Assembly: GCA_021155965.1 (NCBI GenBank)
Contig: JAJNBJ010000002.1
Coordinates: forward strand, 386,289 to 450,288
DNA from: Flavipsychrobacter sp.
GTDB taxonomy: Bacteria; Bacteroidota; Bacteroidia; Chitinophagales; Chitinophagaceae
DNA length: 64,000 bases
Direction: 5' to 3'
The notes under the pieces are model-generated. The model ran no database searches and was not told where the DNA came from. It saw only the letters and a program-made list of their open reading frames with translations. Shown piece after piece: positions 54,358 through 61,365 of the stretch. Every line of letters starts with the position of its first letter. Positions within the stretch are counted from its first letter, which is position 1. The position numbers and the translations under genes are program-made.

Positions 54358-55239
54358 TCAATTAATTCCGTCTGTTTGCATCTCTTTATTAATCTTTTTC
54401 ACAAGTCCCTGCAACACGCTGCCCGGACCAACTTCAGTGAAATGCGTTGCGCCTAGCTCAACCATTTTTTGTACGGTTTGTGTCCACCTGACAGGAGAAG
54501 TAAGCTGGTTGATGAGGTTCTGCTTTATTAATGCAGGGTCCGTATAAGGAGATGCATCTACATTTTGGTATACGGGGCAGGTGGGATTATTAAAATTTGT
54601 AGCAGCAATAGCAGCCTCCAGTTCTTCGCGGGCTGGCTGCATCAACGGAGAGTGGAATGCACCACCTACCGGCAGCACCAATGCGCGTTTTGCTCCGGCC
54701 GCTTTCATTTTTTCACACGCTATCCTAACCCCTTCATTACTGCCGCTGATCACTAATTGACCGGGACAATTATAATTAGCTGCAACCACTACTTCATCAG
54801 TAATTTCTTTACATATCTCTTCCACTTTAGCATCTTCCAAACCAAGCACAGCAGCCATAGTAGAAGGATTTATTTCGCACGCGCGCTGCATGGCAGCAGC
54901 ACGTTTTGCTACCAGCTTCAGTCCGTCTTCAAAAGATAAAACTTTATTAGCTATCAATGCAGAAAACTCACCCAGCGAATGGCCTGCAACCATATTGGGA
55001 ATAAGATCGGGAGTAGTTTCAAACAATATCACCGAGTGCAGGAAAATTGCAGGTTGGGTTACATTTGTTTGTTTCAGTTCTTCATCTGTTCCACTGAACA
55101 TCACGTCTGTTATGCGAAAACCGAGAATCTCATTTGCCTGTTCAAAACGCTCTTTTGCTTTCGCATTTTGTTCATAAAGGTTTTTTCCCATCCCGGAAAA
55201 CTGCGCTCCCTGCCCAGGGAATACGTATGCATGCTTCAT
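54358..55239 (-). CDS. fabD: Malonyl-CoA:ACP transacylase
   Basis: A 293-residue enzyme that loads malonate onto acyl carrier protein for fatty-acid synthesis. Motifs: FPGQGAQFSGMGKNL, GHSLGEFSAL with the nucleophilic Ser, the catalytic His region GGAFHSPLM, and GPGSVLQGLVK near the C-terminus. Stop is at 54358; start ATG at 55239. Upstream on the same strand is the TsaC-like gene, 58 bp away. Confidence 0.96.
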   Translation of the reverse strand: MKHAYVFPGQGAQFSGMGKNLYEQNAKAKERFEQANEILGFRITDVMFSGTDEELKQTNVTQPAIFLHSVILFETTPDLIPNMVAGHSLGEFSALIANKVLSFEDGLKLVAKRAAAMQRACEINPSTMAAVLGLEDAKVEEICKEITDEVVVAANYNCPGQLVISGSNEGVRIACEKMKAAGAKRALVLPVGGAFHSPLMQPAREELEAAIAATNFNNPTCPVYQNVDASPYTDPALIKQNLINQLTSPVRWTQTVQKMVELGATHFTEVGPGSVLQGLVKKINKEMQTDGIN

Positions 55240-55297
55240 GTATTGTGTATTTAGGGCGCTAAATTAATTGATTTGTTGTTAGGTTGGCGACTATCGG

Positions 55298-55915
55298 CTA
55301 GGCGGTCATGTTCCACTCCCCTGCACCTTGTCTTAATAATTCAGGAACACCACTGCTGCAGTCAATAACAGTTGATGACATTAAATTGCCAATACCACCA
55401 TCAATCACAATATCTACAAGTTTGCCAAACCTTTCATGCATCACCTCTGGGTCTGTATAATATTCAATATCACCATCCATTGGCAACGATGTACTCATTA
55501 ATGGCTTGTCTAATTCAGTTACTATTTCATGGCATATTTTGTTGTCGGGTATACGAATACCCACAGTATCTTTTTTTGTTTTCAACTGTTTGGGAACTTG
55601 CCTGCTGGCTTCGAGAATAAATGTATATGGCCCCGGCAGCATAGCCTTCAGCAGCCGGAAGATGGGCGTATCTACGTTTTTTGCATAGTCGCTGAGGTGG
55701 CTGAGGTCTGCGCAGATGAACGAAAACTGTGCCTTTTTAGGCTCGATCTGCTTTATTCTTGCAATGCGCGCTATTGCATCAGCATTAAAAATATTACAAC
55801 CTATTCCATAAATGGTATCTGTGGGGTAAATAACGACACCACCACCGCGCAGGCATTCCACCACTGTATGTATATTCCTTGATTGGGGATTATCGGGATG
55901 GATGCGCAACAACAT
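55298..55915 (-). CDS. L-threonylcarbamoyladenylate synthase (TsaC/Sua5/YciO family)
   Basis: A 205-residue protein with the YrdC fold: YPTDTIYGIGCNIFN near residues 33-45, KRxK-like basic residues (RIKQIEPKKAQFSFIC) and STSLPMDGDIEY. The family makes threonylcarbamoyl-AMP for t6A synthesis, but the YciO subgroup has a different role and cannot be excluded. The Sua5 C-terminal domain is missing, as in TsaC. tsaE lies far upstream at 15509. Confidence 0.85.
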   Translation of the reverse strand: MLLRIHPDNPQSRNIHTVVECLRGGGVVIYPTDTIYGIGCNIFNADAIARIARIKQIEPKKAQFSFICADLSHLSDYAKNVDTPIFRLLKAMLPGPYTFILEASRQVPKQLKTKKDTVGIRIPDNKICHEIVTELDKPLMSTSLPMDGDIEYYTDPEVMHERFGKLVDIVIDGGIGNLMSSTVIDCSSGVPELLRQGAGEWNMTA

Positions 55916-55968
55916 GTAGTATTTTTTATAAAGTTACATATCAATTGCAGTTTTTCTGCAATTACTTT

Positions 55969-55998
55969 TTTGATTCTACTTTCTACTCTCTACTTTTG
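55969..55998 (+). promoter_or_regulatory. Bacteroidota promoter of glycosyltransferase gene
   Basis: TTTG (55969-55972), 18 nt, TACTTTTG (55991-55998), ATG at 56006. This leaves a leader of only ~1-3 nt, i.e. a nearly leaderless transcript. Confidence 0.65.
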
Positions 55999-56005
55999 AG
56001 CTTAG

Positions 56006-56842
56006 ATGTTCTCAATTATCATACCCACATGGAATAACCTGGCCTTTGCAAAACTGTGCGTGGACAGTATACGCAAACACTCCGCTTATCCCCACCAGGT
56101 GATCCTGCATATTAATGACGGCAGTGATGGCACACTGCAATGGGCCAAAGAACAACACATTGATCATACACACACCGCAGCAAATGAAGGCATTTGCATA
56201 GCCGTGAATATGGCCGGTGGCATAGCCACACAGGATTATGTTGTGTATATGAACGACGATATGTATGTGCTGCCTGGCTGGGATACAAAAATTGTTGAAG
56301 AAATAAAAAAGCTGGACACCGATCGCTTCATGTTCTCCAGCACCATGATAGAACCTACGGACCATAACAACCCAAACGTTATTGTAAAGGACTGCGGCAG
56401 TAGTATAGAAACATTTAACGAAACCGCGCTACTTAAGGAATACAACACAATTGAAAAGAAAGACTGGTATGGCTCCACATGGCCGCCAACCATAGTACAC
56501 CGCAAATACTGGCACATTACCGGGGGGTATAGCATTGAGCTAAGCCCGGGGGTAAGCAGCGATGACGATTTTGCCATGAAGATGTGGGCAGCAGGGTGCA
56601 GGATATTTAAAGGTATTGGCGATAGCAGGGTGTACCATTTTCAGTCAAAGTCAACGCTAAGGGTAAAGAAAAATAATGGCCGCAAGCAGTTCCTGATGAA
56701 ATGGGGCATTAACCAGTCCACTTTCAATAAATACTATTTGCACCGTACGGGCGAGGTATATGACGGCCCCGTAAATGAACCTGATAGCAGCACTATGCAA
56801 CGTGAACGTTTCCGGGCATGGTTAAAGAGAAAGATCATGTAA
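56006..56842 (+). CDS. Glycosyltransferase family 2
   Basis: A 278-residue GT-A enzyme. The N-terminal nucleotide-binding strand FSIIIPTWNNLAFAKLC, the metal site YMNDDMYVLPGW (DxD-like NDD), and the acceptor-loop SPGVSSDDDFAMKMW (ED-like acidic base) are clear. It moves a sugar from a nucleotide donor to an unknown acceptor. No flanking sugar gene cluster is present, which is unusual. It ends ~100 bp before tRNA-Phe. Confidence 0.92.
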   Translation: MFSIIIPTWNNLAFAKLCVDSIRKHSAYPHQVILHINDGSDGTLQWAKEQHIDHTHTAANEGICIAVNMAGGIATQDYVVYMNDDMYVLPGWDTKIVEEIKKLDTDRFMFSSTMIEPTDHNNPNVIVKDCGSSIETFNETALLKEYNTIEKKDWYGSTWPPTIVHRKYWHITGGYSIELSPGVSSDDDFAMKMWAAGCRIFKGIGDSRVYHFQSKSTLRVKKNNGRKQFLMKWGINQSTFNKYYLHRTGEVYDGPVNEPDSSTMQRERFRAWLKRKIM

Positions 56843-56896
56843 TAAACCGCCTCCGATATATGAATAATATTCATCGGTAATACAGCACACATCTTT

Positions 56897-56926
56897 TTTG
56901 CAGTTTCGCTAATAATGCTATCTTTG
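56897..56926 (+). promoter_or_regulatory. Bacteroidota promoter of tRNA-Phe
   Basis: TTTG (56897-56900), 18 nt, TATCTTTG (56919-56926), both exact. The tRNA starts 17 nt beyond the -7 box, leaving a short 5' leader to be cut by RNase P. Confidence 0.75.
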
Positions 56927-56943
56927 CACTCCCAAAACCGAAT

Positions 56944-57016
56944 GGTGCGGTAGCTCAGTCGGTAGAGCAAAGGACTGAAAATCCTTGTGTCGCCGGTTCG
57001 ATCCCGGCCCACACCA
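56944..57016 (+). tRNA. tRNA-Phe (anticodon GAA)
   Basis: A 73-nt cloverleaf: acceptor GGTGCGG, D arm GCTC/GAGC, anticodon arm AAGGA CTGAAAA TCCTT with GAA anticodon, variable GTGTC, T arm GCCGG TTCGATC CCGGC, acceptor CCACACC, discriminator A. CCA is not encoded. Pair 5:68 is C with A, a mismatch in an otherwise intact acceptor stem. Directly downstream of it sits a tyrosine recombinase gene, so the 3' part of this tRNA is the likely attachment site. Confidence 0.96.
56990..57016 (+). other. Candidate attachment site in tRNA-Phe 3' end
   Basis: Inferred from context: the integrase gene starts 226 bp after the tRNA end, and islands of this type usually recombine in the 3' half of a tRNA gene. 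The right-hand copy is not in the window, so the extent and identity of the core are unproved. Confidence 0.4.
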
Positions 57017-57023
57017 CTTGATG

Positions 57024-57065
57024 AAACCTTGAAATAAGCTGATAGCTGATTTTCAAGGTTTTTTA
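57024..57065 (+). terminator. Terminator after tRNA-Phe
   Basis: AAACCTTGAAA (57024-57034) pairs with TTTCAAGGTTT (57051-57061), with AGCT/AGCT in the loop, then a T-run to 57065. Confidence 0.82.
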
Positions 57066-57241
57066 TTTGCAGAATAATGCAAATAAGTGCAGCCAAATGC
57101 GGGAATTTGGTGTAATTTCGGAGACATGGAAAACCGTTAAAAACCTCTTTTCTTCTTCTTGCTTTCTTTAGCATCCAGATGCACTATTTAGCATCTTCTG
57201 TTTTGCACCGGGTTACGGAATTTTACTCCACAACGTAAGCT

Positions 57242-58462
57242 ATGCAAGCATTTGAGCAATTTACCGACATCCACATTTCGTTTTTTTGCAGGACAACTTA
57301 TGAGAACGAAAAGTGCCAAAATCCCATAGTTCTGAGGGTCAGCTACCGGGGAGAGCGCAGAGACATTTTCACCGGCCTATACTGCTACAAATCAGACTGG
57401 GCGCCAAAAATGGGTAAGGTCAGCAGAACTGAACCCCTGGCAGTAGCAATTAACCGCAATTTGGATGCAATCCACCACAAGGCAAAACAGCGGTTTGACG
57501 AGCTGCGATTTTCGGGGGATGAGTTCACCATTGATGATTTGATGGACCGAATAAAAGGTAAGGAACCACCCCCGCAAACACTCGCGGAATATATGGATCT
57601 GAAATTAAAAGAATTGAATGACCGGGTAGATATTGACCTATCAAAACCTACGTTTTACAAATACAACCGTACGAAGAACTATATGGAAGAGTTTCTGTTG
57701 TCCAAAAAAAGAATCCGGAATATTCCGGTATCGAGGGTCAATGCCGATTTCCTCACCCAATTCTTCCATTTTCTGAGAAAAGAAAAGAACAATAGTCATA
57801 ATTCGGCCCTTGCATTGCTTTTCTGCCTGAAAACAATCCTCCAGATGCCTTTAAGAAATGGGGTACTCAAAACAAATCCATTCCTTGAACTGAAAATCTC
57901 AGCTAAAACAGTTTACCGGGATTTTCTGACAATTGAAGAGATAGAAACCTTGGAAAAGTTGAATTTAGATAGTGAATTCATGGAAAGAACCAGGGATATT
58001 TTCCTTTTTGCATGTTATACCGGCCTCTCTTATTCAGATATCTATCAGTTAAAAAAGGAGAATCTTATTCCGGAAAATGACGGAACATTCCACATCCATA
58101 AGCCAAGACAAAAAACCGGGATAATCAGTATTATTCCCTTGTTGCCTCCTGCTCAGCGGATTCTGAAAAAATACTCGCCGAGTGATGATATCAGGGAATT
58201 TTCCTGGTATGTCCCGACAAATCAAAAACTCAATAAAAACCTGAAAACTATTGGGGAAACCGCAGGATTCGATAAGAAACTATTTATGCACCTCGCGCGG
58301 CATACGTTTGCGACAACGGTAACACTGTCGAACGGCGTTCCATTGGAAACAGTAAGCAAAATGTTGGGACATAGTGAGACAAAGACCACTCAGATATATG
58401 CCAAAGTAGTTGCAAGCAAAATAAAGATGGACATGGAACGGGTAAGATCAATTTTTAAGTAG
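57242..58462 (+). CDS. Tyrosine recombinase (integrase), Bacteroidota IntDOT-like
   Basis: A 406-residue site-specific recombinase. An arm-binding N-terminus (~1-100), a SAM-like core-binding domain (~110-215) and a catalytic domain (~225-406). Catalytic residues seen: Lys in RQKTG (about 291), His350 and Arg353 in HLARH, His377 in LGHSETK, and Tyr386 in QIYAKV. The first catalytic Arg is Ser263 (CYTGLSYSD), as in the IntDOT group of Bacteroides conjugative elements. It would catalyse insertion and excision at the adjacent tRNA-Phe. No excisionase is recognised. Confidence 0.93.
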   Translation: MQAFEQFTDIHISFFCRTTYENEKCQNPIVLRVSYRGERRDIFTGLYCYKSDWAPKMGKVSRTEPLAVAINRNLDAIHHKAKQRFDELRFSGDEFTIDDLMDRIKGKEPPPQTLAEYMDLKLKELNDRVDIDLSKPTFYKYNRTKNYMEEFLLSKKRIRNIPVSRVNADFLTQFFHFLRKEKNNSHNSALALLFCLKTILQMPLRNGVLKTNPFLELKISAKTVYRDFLTIEEIETLEKLNLDSEFMERTRDIFLFACYTGLSYSDIYQLKKENLIPENDGTFHIHKPRQKTGIISIIPLLPPAQRILKKYSPSDDIREFSWYVPTNQKLNKNLKTIGETAGFDKKLFMHLARHTFATTVTLSNGVPLETVSKMLGHSETKTTQIYAKVVASKIKMDMERVRSIFK

Positions 58463-58518
58463 CAGTTATTCTGTAAAGTGAGTTTATGAGGGTTTATGAT
58501 AATTCCTGTGCTATTGCT

Positions 58519-58541
58519 GGAATTTTCCGGAAAATTCCGGA
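58519..58541. repeat. Palindromic element, copy 1 (perfect 20-bp palindrome)
   Basis: GGAATTTTCC followed by GGAAAATTCC is a perfect palindrome at 58519-58538, continuing GGA. It ends 6 bp before the ATG of the small ORF at 58548. Copy 2 at 58789-58812 differs by one inserted A and one substitution. A repressor operator or recombinase accessory site is the natural guess, not shown. Confidence 0.7.
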
Positions 58542-58547
58542 ACAAAT

Positions 58548-58715
58548 ATGATAGAACTGAAGGACTTCCAATGCAAGCCTCTATATACTGCGCGTTGCAT
58601 ACATGTGCGACCGAGGCAACCGTATCCATTGGAGTTCCTTGGAAACCACGTAAACGCTTCATATAGTGAGACAACACCTCCAGAAAAAATATGCCGTAGT
58701 GATGGCAGAGTATAA
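58548..58715 (+). CDS. 55-residue hypothetical protein behind a palindrome
   Basis: ATG at 58548, TAA at 58713-58715. The product (MIELKDFQCK...PLEFLGNH...GRV) is basic, with four Pro-rich or Arg-rich stretches and three Cys, and has no signal or membrane segment. Its coding bias is not obviously wrong, but the frame is short and no family is recognised, so it is a candidate only. The palindrome at 58519 sits where an operator would sit. Confidence 0.4.
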   Translation: MIELKDFQCKPLYTARCIHVRPRQPYPLEFLGNHVNASYSETTPPEKICRSDGRV

Positions 58716-58788
58716 AAAGTCATTGTTCACTCAGTAGTTAATCTCAATGAAAATTGCACGACATATTATATTTGCGTAGATAAATATG

Positions 58789-58812
58789 GGAAATTTTCCG
58801 AAAAATTCCGGA
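58789..58812. repeat. Palindromic element, copy 2 (imperfect)
   Basis: GGAAATTTTCCG followed by AAAAATTCCGGA: the same element as copy 1, 270 bp downstream, with one extra A and one G-to-A change in the centre. It lies 32 bp before the ATG of the interrupted ORF at 58844. Having the element ahead of two consecutive small frames is what makes it stand out. Confidence 0.7.
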
Positions 58813-58843
58813 TTATACTCCAATTTCGATGCATTCGTATTTT

Positions 58844-59227
58844 ATGACGATTCACCAATTTTGTCCAAAATTCGGGATTAGTATTCAAGACATAAAGTCG
58901 GCATTGAGTAGGCCAGACCTCGGGCTGTTCTATGTTCTAACGGATACTGAAATAGCTTGTGTACGGGAATACGACTTCTAAAAAGCCAAATTAAAAAAGG
59001 AGCTCATTCTAGGTATTAAACAAGCGAATAAGGAACTGTCAATAATAAAAACCAAGGCCGAAAAAAAGGTGGTCAAAAAGAAGATTGAAAAGCTCGAAAT
59101 GCAGTTGAATAAGTTAGCGCCACCTAAAAAGATCCGCACCAAATCATCTCAACAAAACCCATTTAATCCGAAAGGGCATAAGCCTGCGTATGTGCGAATT
59201 ATTACAACGCCAATGGGGCATAAGTGA
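58844..59227 (+). pseudogene. 127-codon gene interrupted by an in-frame TAA
   Basis: From ATG at 58844 the frame runs 45 codons (MTIHQFCPKFGI...REYDF), hits TAA at 58979-58981, and continues in the SAME frame for 81 more codons to TGA at 59225-59227. The second part (KAKLKKELILG, then a Lys/Glu-rich helix, then NPFNPKGHKPAYVRI) looks coding. A nonsense mutation is the simplest cause; a frameshift would not leave both halves in one frame. No family recognised. Confidence 0.7.
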
Positions 59228-59381
59228 TAAAGAGTAGACTTCCGTATTTACTATTTTGCAACCCTTTTTACTGACAATACACAAAATGAATATATTTTAA
59301 TGTCATTCGTCTAGCAAACCTCTGAATTCCATTAGATAAAAGCTACTTTTGAGACATTGATAAAGAATGACATAGTAGGCC

Positions 59382-61244
59382 ATGAATCCAACTATTGGAC
59401 AACGAATTTCGACACGAGGAGAGGATTTTATAATAACTAATTCGAATACTAACCATGACGGGTCTTTTTTGATCGAGGCAGAGGGTATTAGCGAGCTGGT
59501 TAAAGGGAAAAGATTTGCATTTGACACAAACTTAGATACAGATATTCGGCAGGTTGATCTCAATCTTACGAAGCTGGTACCTGATACAGACAGCGGATAC
59601 AGAAAGACCAAACTGTTCTTAGAAACCCAAATCAGAAATTCTGCAATATTTTCCGAGAAAATTACAATAGCCAATAAGGCTGCAATTAATGCTGCCGACT
59701 ACCAGCTCACCCCAACTCTTAAAGCCCTGCAGCTACCTCGGCCCCGCTTACTCATAGCAGATGGGGTTGGTCTTGGCAAGACAATCGAGGTGGGAATATT
59801 CCTCACGGAAATGATAAAAAGGGGCAAGGGAAAGCGAATTATGGTACTGGCTCCGAAATCTATCTTGGCACAGTTTCAGCAGGAATTGTGGAACCGCTTT
59901 GCTATTCCATTGGTTCGCCTGGATTCTGAAGGTATTGCGAAGATCAAATCGCAACAGCCAGCCAATAAAAATCCGTTTGAGTTTTATGATAAGATTATCA
60001 TCTCGATTGACACTCTGAAGAACAACTCTAAATTCAGGCACTACCTCGAGAAGTCAAGATGGGATGTTATTGTTATTGATGAGTGTCATACCGTAGCGAA
60101 CGACAAAAGCCAGAAAGGCGACTTGGCGCAGTTTGTTGCCAAGAAATGCGAGTCCTTAATTCTGACATCCGCTACTCCCCATAATGGGCGAAAGGAGAAT
60201 TTCGCCAATCTCATCAACATGATTGAACCAACCGCTATACTTAAAAGCGGTGACTATGATAAAACTCATGTTGAGCCGTATTATGTTCGCAGGTTTAAGA
60301 ATGATATTGCTGATGCTGAGGCAAGAAAGAATTTTTCCGAAAGAGAGGTAATCAGGATTCCTGCTCCATTGAGCGAAGGCGAGATTGATTTTTTGCAATA
60401 CCAGCAGGATTTGAAGTTTAAAGCTATTGATGCCGTTAAGCACGGCAAGCCAAAGGATGATTTTCTTTTTTCGATTGGAATCTTCAAAGCGTTCATGTCA
60501 TCGCCAATTGCCGCTCTTGAAAGTGTGAAGCGGAGAATTGAGAAAGTATCGGCAAAAGTCAAAGAAGGGAATTTCTACGAAGAGAACCTTGAAGTGCTCA
60601 ACACACTGAAATCAAAGCTTGAGCAGATACTCGGTTCAAAATCTGACACTAAGTATACCAAGCTTAAAAAGGCGCTTCTCGACCTGGGATGGTCTGGTAA
60701 GAAGCATGACGATCGGTATGTGATTTTTGCTGAAAGAATCGACACACTGGAATATCTGAAGAAACAACTGACGACTGATTTCAAAATGTCTGAGGATGCT
60801 ATTCAATTCTTCCATGGCGGATTGAACGATACCGATCAACAGAATATAATAGAGGATTTCGGAAAGCAGGATAGTACAGTGAAAATACTGCTCAGTTCCG
60901 ATGCAGGATCTCAAGGAGTGAACCTCCACTACTATTGCCATAGAACGTTTAACTACGACATTCCATGGTCTCTCATAACGCTCGAACAGCGCAATGGCCG
61001 TATTGACAGATATGGTCAGAAGTACACTCCCTATATCTACTACTTAATTGCAGATTCTGATGTGGACGGACTGAAGACCGACTTGCACATCGTAGAGCGA
61101 TTAACTCAAAAGGAAGAAGTAGTCTACCGAATGCTGGGCGATGCGGGGTCGGTGATGAAGCTTTATGATGCTGGTAAGGAGGAAAAGTTGGTGGAGCGAG
61201 CCTTCCTGAAACAAGAACTCAATAGGCTCAATGGAGGGAGTTAA
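59382..61244 (+). CDS. SNF2/DEAD-type helicase, probably C-terminally truncated
   Basis: A 620-residue superfamily-2 helicase/translocase. Motifs: I ADGVGLGKTIE (about 126-136), II VIVIDECHTV, III LTSATPHNG, and in the second core domain SSDAGSQGVNLHYY (motif V) and EQRNGRIDRYGQ (motif VI). It is RapA/DISARM-DrmD-like. Relatives usually run to about 1000 residues, so ~350 C-terminal residues appear lost; the end (FLKQELNRLNGGS) is abrupt, and antisense coding-like sequence begins right at the stop. The N-terminal 80 residues are a beta-rich domain. Role may be defence or repair. Confidence 0.85.
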   Translation: MNPTIGQRISTRGEDFIITNSNTNHDGSFLIEAEGISELVKGKRFAFDTNLDTDIRQVDLNLTKLVPDTDSGYRKTKLFLETQIRNSAIFSEKITIANKAAINAADYQLTPTLKALQLPRPRLLIADGVGLGKTIEVGIFLTEMIKRGKGKRIMVLAPKSILAQFQQELWNRFAIPLVRLDSEGIAKIKSQQPANKNPFEFYDKIIISIDTLKNNSKFRHYLEKSRWDVIVIDECHTVANDKSQKGDLAQFVAKKCESLILTSATPHNGRKENFANLINMIEPTAILKSGDYDKTHVEPYYVRRFKNDIADAEARKNFSEREVIRIPAPLSEGEIDFLQYQQDLKFKAIDAVKHGKPKDDFLFSIGIFKAFMSSPIAALESVKRRIEKVSAKVKEGNFYEENLEVLNTLKSKLEQILGSKSDTKYTKLKKALLDLGWSGKKHDDRYVIFAERIDTLEYLKKQLTTDFKMSEDAIQFFHGGLNDTDQQNIIEDFGKQDSTVKILLSSDAGSQGVNLHYYCHRTFNYDIPWSLITLEQRNGRIDRYGQKYTPYIYYLIADSDVDGLKTDLHIVERLTQKEEVVYRMLGDAGSVMKLYDAGKEEKLVERAFLKQELNRLNGGS

Positions 61245-61365
61245 TCCGTACTCTTTGGCAATTATCCCGTTTATTAATTGCTTGTTGTCGGCTTCGTAGC
61301 TTTTCAGCATAATAAGGTATTTCTGAATAAAGTCCGTACTTTCACACATAAATAATTTGTGAAAT

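Noticed and set aside
56734-57174. Minus-strand frame with GRDRTGDTRIFSPLLYRLS
   Set aside because: This is the well-known false protein read from the reverse strand of a tRNA gene; it is antisense to tRNA-Phe.
58390-58723. Minus-strand frames across the palindrome region
   Set aside because: They run antisense over the integrase end and the small ORF, have no start context, and no coding look; the plus-strand 55-codon frame is the better candidate.
58979-58981. Selenocysteine or frameshift as explanation for the in-frame stop
   Set aside because: The codon is TAA, not TGA, and both flanking halves share one frame, so neither selenocysteine nor a frameshift can explain it.
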